Assembly (NCBI GenBank): GCA_963703015.1
Contig: OY969779.1
Span: 1,612,001 to 1,676,000 of the forward strand
Length of the DNA: 64,000 nt
Direction: 5' to 3'
From: Methanobacterium_B sp963703015
Lineage (GTDB): Archaea > Methanobacteriota > Methanobacteria > Methanobacteriales > Methanobacteriaceae
Below are positions 1 through 9,221 of this stretch, piece by piece. Each line of letters begins with the position of its first letter. The first letter of the stretch is position 1. Under the pieces are notes generated by a model. That model worked only from the letters and a program-made list of their open reading frames with translations. It made no database searches and had not been told where the DNA came from. A program made the translations under genes and the position numbers.

Positions 1-129
1 GTATCCTAATAATAAAAATATAGGAACAATCAGAACTGATGCTATAGTTATAATCCCCAAGATCAGTACTTTCCCCCAACTCGAGGAGGGGTACTTAATT
101 GAGTCAGATATTATTTCGCCAACATCCAT
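1..129 (-). CDS. DUF4013-like membrane protein, N-terminal fragment
   Basis: The minus strand reads 43 codons from an ATG at 129 to the window edge, so only the N-terminus is present. A GGAGGT ribosome site lies just upstream of the ATG. The fragment starts MDVGEIISDSIKYPSSSW and then enters a hydrophobic segment rich in Ile, Leu and Val. That opening resembles the DUF4013 membrane proteins common in Methanobacteriales, whose function is unknown. The assignment rests on the first 20 or so residues only and the rest of the gene is outside the window. Confidence 0.6.
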   Translation of the reverse strand, partial: MDVGEIISDSIKYPSSSWGKVLILGIITIASVLIVPIFLLLGY

Positions 130-264
130 TTTTTCAAACCTCCGTTATTCGGCTTGTAGCCAGTTATTTTTATGAATTCGATCATTTATAAACCATGGAG
201 TTTAAAAAACTAGCACTGTTGTGTTGGCAACGATGAAAAGATTCAAATTTGTGAACTTAACAAT

Positions 265-1425
265 TCACATTTGATCAGATTTTAGATTTAAAATAATCCT
301 TTTGAGTTCAATTATCCCTGCATCAGTTTTAATGGATGTAGGACTAAAATGAGTCCTTGAAACAAAATAATCTCCATCTTTAAGTCGATCCATGATTTTT
401 TGGAGGGGTGGAGCACCAATTTTCAGATTTTTACATACTTTATGGATTTCATAGTGACTTATAGGCGCTTTAGACTCTGATAAACAGGTTTCTAATAATT
501 TGATGGCGGCAGGTTCTGTGTTGAGTTCCAATTTTATAAAAGTATCAATCATTGAACTCACAAACTCTGGATCGTACATATCCCCACACCATAATGGACC
601 GCCGATTGTGATGTCACCGCCACATATAGGACACTTATCTGAAATTACAGGTGCAAGTCCTTTGATAACCATTCTATTCATGCAATCTCTGCAGTGTGCA
701 ATGTAACCCAATGATTTCAATGAGTTATCAGTATTTTCTCCACCTTTGCCCACGGTGGCATAAATCCTCATGTAGTGCTCTGTGCTGTGTGAGAATTTAA
801 CTTCAATAAATTTTTTGTACTTGGCAAAGGTTCTAGCAACAAAACCTGCAAGTATTCTAAGACCATTTTCATGACAATATTCTGTTTTAAGAGGAACTGC
901 ACCGTATTTACGTATACATGGTTCTGTGTAAGTACCACAAAGAGCAGAAGTATCGGTGGCAGTTACACATATCATACCTCCTGATCTAATGCTGTGGGCT
1001 GCAGAATCAACAAAAGGTGATGGGGTACCGAAGGGATCAAGATCAACAACATCGAACTGTCCCTTACACTTTCTGAGAATGATGTTTGCATCTTCTTTAC
1101 AAACAACAACTCCTTCAAGCCCGTTTAAACTCACATTTTTCCTTGCAAACTCAACTGCAATAGGGTTTAAATCGTTTACTACGGCTTTTTCAACCCCATC
1201 TATTTCTTTCACATACCTAATGCCCCTTATACCAGTTCCACCAAAGGTATCACAAACAGTGATGTCATGATCAACCATTTTACTGAAAACTGAGAGCGCT
1301 GCAACAGAAAGATCTCTGTTAAGCTCCATTACTGGATTATAAAAAACAGGAGCCTTGGATGAAACTTTTTCATACTCAGGGACTTTGATTGAAACTTTAC
1401 CCTCATTGATAACTTTACTTTCCAT
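265..1425 (-). CDS. trm1: tRNA (guanine26-N2)-dimethyltransferase Trm1
   Basis: This 386-residue protein is a class I SAM methyltransferase that dimethylates G26 of tRNA in the cytoplasm. The N-terminus carries the Trm1 signature FYNPVMELNRDLS, followed by the SAM-binding stretch VCDTFGGTGIRGIRY and the catalytic motif DLDPFGTPSPFVDSA. The C-terminal half has a zinc-binding set CRDC and CPICGG. Length is normal for archaeal Trm1. It starts at an ATG preceded by a GGTG element and is divergent from the downstream CPBP protease gene, with which it shares a 125-bp promoter region. The assignment is firm. Confidence 0.95.
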   Translation of the reverse strand: MESKVINEGKVSIKVPEYEKVSSKAPVFYNPVMELNRDLSVAALSVFSKMVDHDITVCDTFGGTGIRGIRYVKEIDGVEKAVVNDLNPIAVEFARKNVSLNGLEGVVVCKEDANIILRKCKGQFDVVDLDPFGTPSPFVDSAAHSIRSGGMICVTATDTSALCGTYTEPCIRKYGAVPLKTEYCHENGLRILAGFVARTFAKYKKFIEVKFSHSTEHYMRIYATVGKGGENTDNSLKSLGYIAHCRDCMNRMVIKGLAPVISDKCPICGGDITIGGPLWCGDMYDPEFVSSMIDTFIKLELNTEPAAIKLLETCLSESKAPISHYEIHKVCKNLKIGAPPLQKIMDRLKDGDYFVSRTHFSPTSIKTDAGIIELKRIILNLKSDQM

Positions 1426-1550
1426 ACTACACCAACATAGATTATACTACACTACAGAAAACTATCATTAAGATATTTGTGTTAAACATATAAAAAAATT
1501 TATTAAGCATACTTCAAACATTATTACTCATATTAATTGGAGGACTAACG

Positions 1551-2459
1551 ATGTCGAACATAGAATTTTTAAACAATGCTCATCTGGGAAAAAACAAACC
1601 AATGAACTACTTCCTAACCATCGTGATCACCCTGTTTGGAGGATCCCTCGCTGCCATAATTTTTATCATTCTATTGATGTTATTATATGTTTTTATTCCG
1701 GGAATCAATGCACAATCCCAGTTCGACAATCTTGGAGATAACCCTCTCTTAATACTGGTATTAGTAGGTATCGTGTATGGATTGTATGCATTGCTTTTTT
1801 ATTTATGCATCAGGTTCATCCACAAAAAGAATTTTCATATCTTGATAAACGCTGGAAAAAAGATTAAATGGAAAAGGATCCTATTGGGGGCTGCTCTATG
1901 GACAGGAATCATAGGTGCATTCACATTATTTTCCTTAATTTTTCAGGGTAACAGTTTTTCCATCAATTTTGATTATTCATCAATATTTTATCTTTTAATT
2001 TTAAGCCTACTTGTATTTCCATTACAGGCATCATTTGAAGAAATATTCTTCAGAGGTTACCTCATGCAGGGCTTTAGTTTGATCTTCAAGAAACCTGTAG
2101 TTTCACTGGTTCTCACAACAGTCATATTTGGAAGCATACATTACTTCAATGGAAGCAGCATAAGCAACAGCATTTCAATAGTGATATCTGCCATGATATT
2201 GGGGTTAATGTTGGGTGTAATAGTTTTAGGAGAGAATGGTATTGAAACTGCAATTGGAGTACATATTGCAAATAACCTCTCTGTTGCGGTTGTTTTAAAC
2301 TCTTCAGACTCTGGAATGGGAAATTTACCCTCACTCATCACTGCACAATCAACAGATCCCTATTCTGGAATACCGTTACTGCTCCTGATGGCATTAATAA
2401 CACTAACGATCTTGTTTTGGAACAAAAAATCTAATATTTCCAGAATATTTCAGGTATAA
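1551..2459 (+). CDS. CPBP family intramembrane metalloprotease
   Basis: This 302-residue, very hydrophobic protein has about seven to eight predicted membrane segments. It carries the CPBP (Abi/Rce1-like) glutamate motif EEIFFRGYLMQ at about residues 163-173, with the paired Glu and the Arg, and a downstream motif with a conserved-type His near GSIHYFNG. A second HIANN motif lies near residue 239. These motifs form the metal-binding and catalytic site of CAAX-type proteases. The substrate cannot be deduced. An ATG follows a GGAGGACT ribosome site. The gene stands alone between Trm1 and a sugar aminotransferase. Confidence 0.85.
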   Translation: MSNIEFLNNAHLGKNKPMNYFLTIVITLFGGSLAAIIFIILLMLLYVFIPGINAQSQFDNLGDNPLLILVLVGIVYGLYALLFYLCIRFIHKKNFHILINAGKKIKWKRILLGAALWTGIIGAFTLFSLIFQGNSFSINFDYSSIFYLLILSLLVFPLQASFEEIFFRGYLMQGFSLIFKKPVVSLVLTTVIFGSIHYFNGSSISNSISIVISAMILGLMLGVIVLGENGIETAIGVHIANNLSVAVVLNSSDSGMGNLPSLITAQSTDPYSGIPLLLLMALITLTILFWNKKSNISRIFQV

Positions 2460-2651
2460 AATGTAGAATTCCATAAAAATATTGATAATATATGAATTGC
2501 TAACACTATTTTTATATGGAATTAATTTCCAAATTTAAAATTAAATGAAAAAAATTATGATAAAATTTTATTTTAATTAAATCCAATGTATGATGGAAAA
2601 CTAAGGGAATCAATTAATTTTTTCTACATACAAATCTAATGAGTGATAAAT

Positions 2652-3746
2652 ATGATACCAATTGCCAAACCAATCATAGCAGATGAGGAAATAGAGGAAG
2701 TAGTAAATGTATTAAAGTCCGGTTTTATTGCACAAGGGCCTAAAGTAGCAGAATTTGAATCTAAATTTGCAGAATATGTAGGGGTCACACAAGCAGCTGC
2801 TTCAAGTTCAGGAACAACAGCACTTCATTTGGCCCTTCTTGCAGCAGGAGTTGGACCTGGAGATGAGGTGATAACAACTCCATTCACATTTGCAGCAACT
2901 GGAAATTCTGTGCTCTACGTCGGAGCAAAACCTGTATTTGTGGACATAGATAGGAATACCTACAATTTAGACCCTAAAAAGATAGTAGAAGCAATCACAG
3001 AAAAAACAAAGGTAATCATGCCTGTCCATCTCTATGGTCAACCTGCAGACATGGATCCAATTAACAAAATTGCAAAGGACAATGGTTTAACTGTTATAGA
3101 AGATGCTGCACAGGCTCATGGGGCTGTTTATAAGGGTAAAAAAGCGGGATCTATTGGGGATATGGGATGTTTCAGTTTTTATCCTACTAAAAATATGACC
3201 ACTAGTGAAGGTGGTATGGTAACAACCAACGACTCAGAATTGGCAGAGATGGTACGAATTTTAAGGGCCCATGGTGAAAGTGGACGTTACACACACGTAA
3301 CACTCGGATATAACTTCAGAATGACTGATATTGCCGCCGCCATTGGTGTGGTGCAGCTTAAAAAACTTGAAAAATTCAATGAACAGAGAATTAAGAATGC
3401 CAAATACTTATCTGAGAAGATTGAGGGTATTGATGGGATAAAAGCACCATATGTGGCTCCAGATGTGAAGCATGTATTCCACCAGTACACAATAAGGGTG
3501 GATAAATCTAAAAGAGATGAATTAAAGGAATTTTTAAATGAAAATGGAGTTGGAACTGGTATCCATTATCCAAAACCAATTTATCAACAGAAACTTTACA
3601 TTGAACTTGGATTCACAGCATCGTGCCCTGAAGCAGAATCTGCTTCATTGGAAGTTCTTTCGTTACCAGTACATCCATCACTGGAAGTAGAAGATCTTGA
3701 TAAGATAATATCTGTTCTGGAAGCTGCATCTAACAAGTTTCTCTAA
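2652..3746 (+). CDS. DegT/DnrJ/EryC1/StrS family sugar aminotransferase
   Basis: This PLP-dependent fold-type I aminotransferase has 364 residues and probably acts on nucleotide-linked keto sugars for surface glycan or glycoprotein synthesis. It shows the family landmarks: SSGTTALHLAL for phosphate binding, VIEDAAQAHGA with the cofactor-binding Asp, and SFYPTKNMTTSEGG with the Schiff-base lysine near residue 180. The C-terminus has the usual GIHYPKPIYQQ motif. A GTG at 2643 could start the same frame, but AGTGAT before the ATG at 2652 and the usual family start (MIPIAKP) favour the ATG. The donor and acceptor sugars are not known. Confidence 0.9.
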   Translation: MIPIAKPIIADEEIEEVVNVLKSGFIAQGPKVAEFESKFAEYVGVTQAAASSSGTTALHLALLAAGVGPGDEVITTPFTFAATGNSVLYVGAKPVFVDIDRNTYNLDPKKIVEAITEKTKVIMPVHLYGQPADMDPINKIAKDNGLTVIEDAAQAHGAVYKGKKAGSIGDMGCFSFYPTKNMTTSEGGMVTTNDSELAEMVRILRAHGESGRYTHVTLGYNFRMTDIAAAIGVVQLKKLEKFNEQRIKNAKYLSEKIEGIDGIKAPYVAPDVKHVFHQYTIRVDKSKRDELKEFLNENGVGTGIHYPKPIYQQKLYIELGFTASCPEAESASLEVLSLPVHPSLEVEDLDKIISVLEAASNKFL

Positions 3747-3776
3747 TCCTTACTTTTTTTTTTAATTCCCACAAGT

Positions 3777-4082
3777 TTAACTGCTTAATTTTTTATTCAC
3801 AGAACTGACTTTATCGGATATGGTGCGATTGGAATCTCTTCTATCGTCAATTTTCACATTGGTTGAAACTCTTTCCGCTCCAACTGCAAAAACAGCTTCA
3901 TGCGCTTCTTTTATTGCATCTAAAACTAAACTAATATCTTCTGATTCTAACAATGTACCCATGCCAGTCAACTCATATTTTATTCCGTTTTTATCAAGGG
4001 CCATAACAGCTGCAGCAACATAGTTACTTAGGCTGGTATTTGATGTTCCGATGGGAATTATGGTTATTTCTGCCGTTATCAT
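3777..4082 (-). CDS. MTH1187 family thiamine-binding-like protein (UPF0045)
   Basis: This 101-residue protein matches the small MTH1187/YkoF-like family (UPF0045). It begins MITAEITIIPIGTS and has the typical internal motif YELTGMGTLLES followed by a helix rich in Glu and Ala. Members form ferredoxin-like dimers or tetramers and some bind thiamine-type ligands; the physiological role in methanogens is not established. It is convergent with the aminotransferase gene. Its start codon is only 36 bp from the start of the divergent TtuA/Ncs6-like gene and there is no ribosome site, which suggests a leaderless transcript. Confidence 0.85.
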   Translation of the reverse strand: MITAEITIIPIGTSNTSLSNYVAAAVMALDKNGIKYELTGMGTLLESEDISLVLDAIKEAHEAVFAVGAERVSTNVKIDDRRDSNRTISDKVSSVNKKLSS

Positions 4083-4118
4083 AGTTTTATATATGTTAAT
4101 GATTGCATATATTTTTTC
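4083..4118. promoter_or_regulatory. Compact divergent promoter, both transcripts probably leaderless
   Basis: Only 36 bp separate two divergent ATG codons. On the plus strand a TTTATATAT box at 4087-4094 lies about 25-30 bp before the ATG at 4119. On the minus strand an AAATATATG box (about 4105-4113) lies about 25-30 bp before the ATG at 4082. Neither start has a Shine-Dalgarno sequence. Archaeal TATA boxes sit about 25 bp upstream of transcription start, so both RNAs would begin at or next to their ATG. This is inference from spacing. Confidence 0.55.
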
Positions 4119-4970
4119 ATGAAAATCGATGGAGATTCTTTCAACCAGAGGATAATGGCAGGTGCCAGGGAGGTTATTGATGAGTACAAGTTAATAGATC
4201 CCAATGAATTGGTTGTAGTTGCATTGTCTGGTGGAAAAGACAGCGTATTAACCCTTCATATCCTCGCAGATCTAATGGATGAATTAGAATTTGATCTTGT
4301 AGCAGTTTCAATTGATGAAGGTATAGCTGGTTACAGATCTGAAGGTGTGGAGGCTGCAAGGCTAAATTGTGAAAGTCTTGGAATTGAACTGGTGGAAGGA
4401 TCACTTAAGGGTGAATTTGGATTTGATCTGGATGATCTCCAGGGAATGTATCAAAGTTCATGCATTCCATGCGGAGTGTTCAGAAGACAGCTCTTAAACA
4501 AGATTTCACATCAATTAGGTGCGGATAAACTTGCTACTGGTCACAACCTTGATGATGAAATCCAATCATTTTTAATGAGCCTTGCAAAGGCTGAACTCAG
4601 AAGATTTTACAAGTTCGGCCCAAAACTGGACAGGATCCATCCAGACATGGTTCCAAGAATTAAACCCCTATGGAAGATTCATGAGAAGGATGTGGGCATA
4701 TGGGCAGTGTTTAACAATGTTGAAGTCCATTTTGCAGAGTGTCCATATTCAGAAACTTCGATGAGATCCAAAATAAAAGGATATTTAAACCAGTTGGAAG
4801 AAAAAAGGCCAGGAACTAAACTTTCAATGTTAGAATCATTCTCTAAATCATTTAAATTTGAAAAAAAGGATGTTAAAATGGGGGTTTGCAGTCTGTGTGG
4901 TGAACCATCATCTTTGGATGTTTGCACGGCCTGTGAAATGATTTCAGAAATAAATGATCGTATCAAATGA
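4119..4970 (+). CDS. TtuA/Ncs6-like tRNA 2-thiolation ATP pyrophosphatase (short form)
   Basis: This 283-residue N-type ATP pyrophosphatase probably thiolates a tRNA uridine. The PP-loop SGGKDS is at residues 37-42. Cys115 and Cys118 (SSCIPCGVFRR) plus Cys208 (AECPYSE) match the three cysteines that hold the [4Fe-4S] cluster in TtuA-type enzymes. A C-terminal zinc ribbon uses Cys257, 260, 269 and 272. The N-terminal zinc finger found in many TtuA/Ncs6 proteins is absent, and there is no space for one because the divergent gene begins 36 bp upstream. Whether it modifies position 34 or 54 of tRNA cannot be told. Confidence 0.8.
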   Translation: MKIDGDSFNQRIMAGAREVIDEYKLIDPNELVVVALSGGKDSVLTLHILADLMDELEFDLVAVSIDEGIAGYRSEGVEAARLNCESLGIELVEGSLKGEFGFDLDDLQGMYQSSCIPCGVFRRQLLNKISHQLGADKLATGHNLDDEIQSFLMSLAKAELRRFYKFGPKLDRIHPDMVPRIKPLWKIHEKDVGIWAVFNNVEVHFAECPYSETSMRSKIKGYLNQLEEKRPGTKLSMLESFSKSFKFEKKDVKMGVCSLCGEPSSLDVCTACEMISEINDRIK

Positions 4971-4982
4971 GTTTTAAACCCA

Positions 4983-6572
4983 TTATTTAATAATTTTGGT
5001 GATTGTACCAACACCTTTACTTCTTCCTTCTCGAAAGATGAGTTTTTGACCTTCTTTTACATAGCAGGGTCTGTATTTAAATTTCATTTTAACTTTGCCT
5101 GTATCACCTGCAGCCATGTATCTAGTTTCAACAGGTTCAAATATCATGGTTTCTGCAATGGTTTCAATGTGTGCTATACATTCGTAACCCTTTTTAATGG
5201 TGGTGGGATGAACAAGTATTGCCACATCTGCTTCAAACTCTCTGACTGCATTAACTGGATAGTCTGTTCCGCAGAGGATCATGCCCCGTTTGATATCATC
5301 CACTTCTAAACCTGTTATGGAAATTCCAACTATTTCACCGGTTTCCGCCACTTCTTTTCTGTAATGATGCATTTCCATGGATTTTGAGCTAGTTTCAATA
5401 AATTTACCAGCTCCTGCAGGGCCAATCAATAATTTGTCCCCTGTACTAATTTTTCCCTGTCTGATTGTACCACTCACAACAGTACCCACTCCCATAACGG
5501 AGTAAATTTTGTCTATGTACATCATGAATGGTTTTTTCAAGTCGTTGCCATTGGAGGGTACTTTTAATTTTAAAAATAGACGGTCAAGAAGTTCTATGCC
5601 CTCACCAGTCACTGGTGAAACCTTTAAAATAGGCACAATATGATTTTCCATGTTTTTTGCCACGAAATCCGCATCTTTCAATGTTTTTACCATGAAGGGT
5701 ATTCTTCCAACCAGTTTTATAAGGTCAAATATCTGCTGTTTAATTTCTTTAATCTTTTTTGGTTCTACTTTATCAATTTTGGTCATGGTAATTATCACTG
5801 GAAGCTCCATGGCCAATATTATGCCAAGATGTTCCTTGGTTATATGTGTAGGGCCTTGAATTGCTGAAACCACCACGAGTCCGTAATTTAATTTCTGTCC
5901 CACAATACCCCTTATGGTTGTTCTAAGCCAAGGTTCATGACCCACAGTATCCACGAATGAAACGATCTTTTCGCATTTTTCAATTAGTTTAGATTTTTCA
6001 TTATTTTTTAAGGGATTTTTGATACGAACAGTTTCATCTTTGCAAAATCCATAAACTGCGAAAGAAAGATCTGCAGAGAGTCCCCTTTCAATTTCATGCT
6101 TCTGCACATCTAAAAATATTCTGGTTCTTCCTGCACCATTATCAAGGGATCCTGTTGTTAAGGTTCCGACCAGTGTGCTTTTTCCATGGTCAACATGACC
6201 TGCAACTCCAACCAGCATGTGTTCCAATCTGTTTTTTTGAGGTTTCCCTATCCTCACCATTGCAACTTTGCCATGTTCTGCAGGATGATCTTCGATGTCT
6301 AAAATTTTCAGCCCTATTTCTTGGGCTATGTTTTCTAAAACAAAAAGAGATTCTTTGTAATCAGATTCTGGAAGTCCAATTAAATGGCCTTCATCATGAA
6401 CTCCTATAAAATAAATGGCTTCACCTTCACCCATTTCCATTCTGTATTTCATTTGTGAAGCAAGGTGAAGTTTCCGATCTGTTTTAAGATGATAATCCAC
6501 ATTGAGATGTTCTTTAAACTCTATATTATCTCTTTCGCCGTGTTTTGTAATATCGTAGATATTATTTTTCAT
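4983..6572 (-). CDS. GTPBP1-like translational GTPase
   Basis: This 529-residue GTPase belongs to the EF-Tu/GTPBP1 superfamily. An N-terminal domain of about 115 residues precedes the G domain, whose P-loop GHVDHGKST lies at residues 125-133, followed by DTVGHE (G3) and TKID (G4). Domains II and III of the EF-Tu type follow, ending with the typical FREGRSKGVGTI. Eukaryotic GTPBP1/2 act in mRNA surveillance and ribosome rescue; the archaeal role is not established. It lies 18 bp downstream of the DUF1922 gene on the same strand, so the two are probably cotranscribed, and it converges on the thiolase gene. Confidence 0.88.
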   Translation of the reverse strand: MKNNIYDITKHGERDNIEFKEHLNVDYHLKTDRKLHLASQMKYRMEMGEGEAIYFIGVHDEGHLIGLPESDYKESLFVLENIAQEIGLKILDIEDHPAEHGKVAMVRIGKPQKNRLEHMLVGVAGHVDHGKSTLVGTLTTGSLDNGAGRTRIFLDVQKHEIERGLSADLSFAVYGFCKDETVRIKNPLKNNEKSKLIEKCEKIVSFVDTVGHEPWLRTTIRGIVGQKLNYGLVVVSAIQGPTHITKEHLGIILAMELPVIITMTKIDKVEPKKIKEIKQQIFDLIKLVGRIPFMVKTLKDADFVAKNMENHIVPILKVSPVTGEGIELLDRLFLKLKVPSNGNDLKKPFMMYIDKIYSVMGVGTVVSGTIRQGKISTGDKLLIGPAGAGKFIETSSKSMEMHHYRKEVAETGEIVGISITGLEVDDIKRGMILCGTDYPVNAVREFEADVAILVHPTTIKKGYECIAHIETIAETMIFEPVETRYMAAGDTGKVKMKFKYRPCYVKEGQKLIFREGRSKGVGTITKIIK

Positions 6573-6590
6573 GGTGGATTTACTAAAAAT

Positions 6591-6815
6591 TTAACGTTTA
6601 TTTGGAACCTTGTCTGCCGTGGTAAAGATTGCACCGCCATATTTTTCTTCTTGAAGCTCTCTTACTTTCTCTGATGCCTGTTCTGCTTCTTCAGTTATGG
6701 CAAGTATTCTCCTTTCTTTAACCTTGAGGGTTTTACCACAAACACATTTTTTAGTTGCTGTGCCCTGCTTAGAGTAAACTGCTCTTCCACAGTCGCACCT
6801 GAAAACGATATACAT
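6591..6815 (-). CDS. DUF1922 zinc-ribbon protein
   Basis: This 74-residue protein begins MYIVFRCDCGRAVYSKQ and has a second Cys pair in KCVCGKTLKV, giving a CxC/CxC zinc ribbon followed by a charged helix. It matches the small archaeal DUF1922 family, for which a structure from Methanothermobacter is known but no function. A TTG at 6830 would extend it by five residues, but GGTGA sits in that extension at good spacing to the ATG at 6815, so I chose the ATG. It is the first gene of a likely pair with the GTPBP1-like GTPase. Confidence 0.8.
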   Translation of the reverse strand: MYIVFRCDCGRAVYSKQGTATKKCVCGKTLKVKERRILAITEEAEQASEKVRELQEEKYGGAIFTTADKVPNKR

Positions 6816-6972
6816 AACTTTATTCACCAAGTTCAGAAAATTTTTTTAATACATTCTCTATTTCAGTACTATAATTAATTTATCCTAAATTTATTTCTCA
6901 ATTATATTTGTAATTGTAGAATTGTATAATTCGGATAATAAAAAGATAAATAAATTTGATACGTTGGGTTGT

Positions 6973-8163
6973 TTAAAGAAGATGGAATAGGTAATTTAAA
7001 TAAAATAGTACTAGTGCCCATATTTTGTAAATTAATGGCAGTATTACATAGGGTAGCGTAAGAAGTAATCCTATTGTTGCTCCGATATTGGTTCCAACAA
7101 CAACGATGAGTACTCTAAACAAGTTGTTTCCCCATAGTTCCTTGAAACTGTCAACCTTTGAAATTTCGACTGCGTCATCCATGGATATGTGTCTCATTTT
7201 AGCTTCAACTATTCCTGAGAACCATCCTGCAGCAAGAAGTGGGTGTATGGTAGTTAATGGGGCAACAATAAACGCTGTTATTGCAGAATATATCTTTGAA
7301 CCGGATAGTATGCATCCTAAAAAGCTGAAAGTTCCAGTCAATAAAATGAAATTTATGATGCTTGTCTGGACGTTGATACCATGAAGGATGGCCAGTGCAA
7401 AAATAATTACAAAAATCAGTGGAATTGAGTAGAGGATGAGCTTTCCAATGGGAACCCTGGATTTTTTAAGGATCAGAAGGTCTTCTATTGGAGGTAGTTC
7501 TTCGGGATGATCCATGTATCTGGTGATTCCCTTTTTATGTCCTGCTCCAACAACAGCCACAACACTTTGGTTGTTAATTTCAAGCAGCCTGTGGGACATG
7601 TACGCATCCCTCTCTGAAACTAAAACGTCGTAGGCTTTGGGGGACATTTCTTTGAAGTATTCCATTACTTCTGCGAGTTCATCACCGTCTTTGATACTTT
7701 CAACATCATCAATTTCTTCACTACTGAAGAAAGAAGCTATGATCCCATATACAAATTTGGTCTTTTCAATCCAGCTCATCTTATCAATGGCTCTTTTCAG
7801 AGTCAGGCTTATATCCCTATCTATTAGGGCCACATTTGCACCGATCTCTTCTGCAGTGTCTATCGCAGCAAGCATTTCTGATCCTGGTTTTACACCCAAC
7901 TTGTCACCAATTTTTCTTTGCATATAGGAGAGGAACATGCTAACAAGGAAGATGCTTAGTTTATCACCCTTTATGATCTCCCTGAGATTTATTTCTTGTT
8001 TTCCCTGACCGTTCCTTTCTGCCATCATATTTTGAAAACGGTTAAGATCAAGTTCTACAGCAACTACTTCAGGTTGATTTTCAATTATAGCAGCTCTAAC
8101 TTCTTCGATACTTTCTTTTGATACATGGGCTGTACCAATAAGTTTCAAATTTTCTGGTGCCAT
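6973..8163 (-). CDS. TraB/GumN family membrane protein
   Basis: This 396-residue protein belongs to the TraB (pheromone-shutdown-related) family. The N-terminal domain carries KLIGTAHVSKESIEEV and a conserved EVVAVELDLNRF stretch, then a second GxxH-type motif in VAVVGAGHKKGI. The last 150 residues form several predicted membrane segments. TraB-type proteins are proposed metal-dependent proteases or hydrolases, but the archaeal members are uncharacterised. I use the ATG at 8163; a TTG at 8175 would add four residues. It is transcribed in the same direction as comB, which lies about 120 bp upstream. Confidence 0.85.
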   Translation of the reverse strand: MAPENLKLIGTAHVSKESIEEVRAAIIENQPEVVAVELDLNRFQNMMAERNGQGKQEINLREIIKGDKLSIFLVSMFLSYMQRKIGDKLGVKPGSEMLAAIDTAEEIGANVALIDRDISLTLKRAIDKMSWIEKTKFVYGIIASFFSSEEIDDVESIKDGDELAEVMEYFKEMSPKAYDVLVSERDAYMSHRLLEINNQSVVAVVGAGHKKGITRYMDHPEELPPIEDLLILKKSRVPIGKLILYSIPLIFVIIFALAILHGINVQTSIINFILLTGTFSFLGCILSGSKIYSAITAFIVAPLTTIHPLLAAGWFSGIVEAKMRHISMDDAVEISKVDSFKELWGNNLFRVLIVVVGTNIGATIGLLLTLPYVILPLIYKIWALVLFYLNYLFHLL

Positions 8164-8282
8164 GGTGTCACACAATTAATTTTTATTATAAAAAAATCGA
8201 TTTAATCTGGTTTATGATAATTCAAAATTTCAATAGGAATTTCTCAACTAAAGTGCATACTTCAACTAAGTATATAAAACTT

Positions 8283-8951
8283 TCACTGAACTCCAGTTAT
8301 GCTTCCATTAGCATATACTGGTACATGGTCATATAAGTTGCGCTTGAGACAAAAATTCACATCGTTGGATAATCCAAGTTCCCCAAGTTTTCTAGCCGAT
8401 CTAGAATTTTTTACAGCATCATTCACCATATCTTCATTTAAAGAAGCCATATAAGCTCCCAAGGCATTTTCGTCCAATTTATGTTCTTTTAAATGGCTTA
8501 TGATTTCTCCAGCCCCCAAATAATCTTCAATTGCAAATCTTCCTTCAACACCAGCCATAACTAATTCTATATGGGAACTGGCCTGTTTCAAAGCTTCTCT
8601 TGCAACTGCCTTTGCATTAACAAAGGATCCTATCAATATTTTGGCTGTGATTCCTTCCATAATTCTGGTTCCGTTACTGGTTGTAATTACCAGCACATCT
8701 CCATTGAAATTGGAAATTTCTATGGGAGAATTTCCTGTATCAAAACCAGTTATGGCTGCTCCGCGTCTTTCTCCAGCTAAAACAGCATCATATTTTTTTG
8801 CCAGATATTGGGCATCATCAATACTCTTTACAGGAATGATCTTCCCGAAATTTTGGGCAGCAACAGTAATTGTGGTGCTCGCCCTGAGCACATCAACTAC
8901 CACTGCAACATCTTCAGAATATGAACTATCCAAACTAAGTGAAACCTTCAT
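8283..8951 (-). CDS. comB: 2-phosphosulfolactate phosphatase ComB
   Basis: This 222-residue enzyme removes phosphate from 2-phosphosulfolactate, the second step of phosphoenolpyruvate-dependent coenzyme M biosynthesis in the cytoplasm. Family landmarks are VVVDVLRASTTI near the N-terminus, LAGERRG and the glycine-rich TTSNGTRIME. Length is typical. A GGTGAT ribosome site precedes the ATG. The TRAM gene lies 48 bp upstream on the same strand. Coenzyme M is the methyl acceptor of Mtr and the product carrier for Mcr, both encoded nearby on the other strand. Confidence 0.95.
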   Translation of the reverse strand: MKVSLSLDSSYSEDVAVVVDVLRASTTITVAAQNFGKIIPVKSIDDAQYLAKKYDAVLAGERRGAAITGFDTGNSPIEISNFNGDVLVITTSNGTRIMEGITAKILIGSFVNAKAVAREALKQASSHIELVMAGVEGRFAIEDYLGAGEIISHLKEHKLDENALGAYMASLNEDMVNDAVKNSRSARKLGELGLSNDVNFCLKRNLYDHVPVYANGSITGVQ

Positions 8952-8999
8952 AAAATCACCAAAAATAGAATTAGAGAAAAAAATAGGTATTCCATAAGT

Positions 9000-9221
9000 C
9001 TATTCAATTTTTTCAGCAAAGGCAAAACGCCTTCTAACGGATGTTATTTTGACCTTAACTTCGTCACCAACTTTTGTATCAGGTACAAACACGACAAAAC
9101 CTTCTACCCTGGTAATGCCATCTCCCTCTTTACCAACATCTTCAATTTTAACGTCGTATTCTTCGCCCTCTTGAATGGGGGCTGTTTTTGGGCTTTGATC
9201 CATTCTGAACAAATTCTTCAC
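9000..9221 (-). CDS. TRAM domain protein
   Basis: This protein of about 70 residues is essentially one TRAM domain, an OB-fold RNA-binding module found in archaeal stand-alone proteins thought to act as RNA chaperones. The core reads EEYDVKIEDVGKEGDGITRV, then a FVVFVP strand and GDEVKVKITSV, ending in the usual FAFAEKI. The start is uncertain: GTG at 9221, TTG at 9212 or ATG at 9203 all keep the domain intact, and a GAGG element precedes the GTG. Family members often begin with MF, which would suit the TTG. It lies upstream of comB in the same direction. Confidence 0.85.
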   Translation of the reverse strand: MKNLFRMDQSPKTAPIQEGEEYDVKIEDVGKEGDGITRVEGFVVFVPDTKVGDEVKVKITSVRRRFAFAEKIE

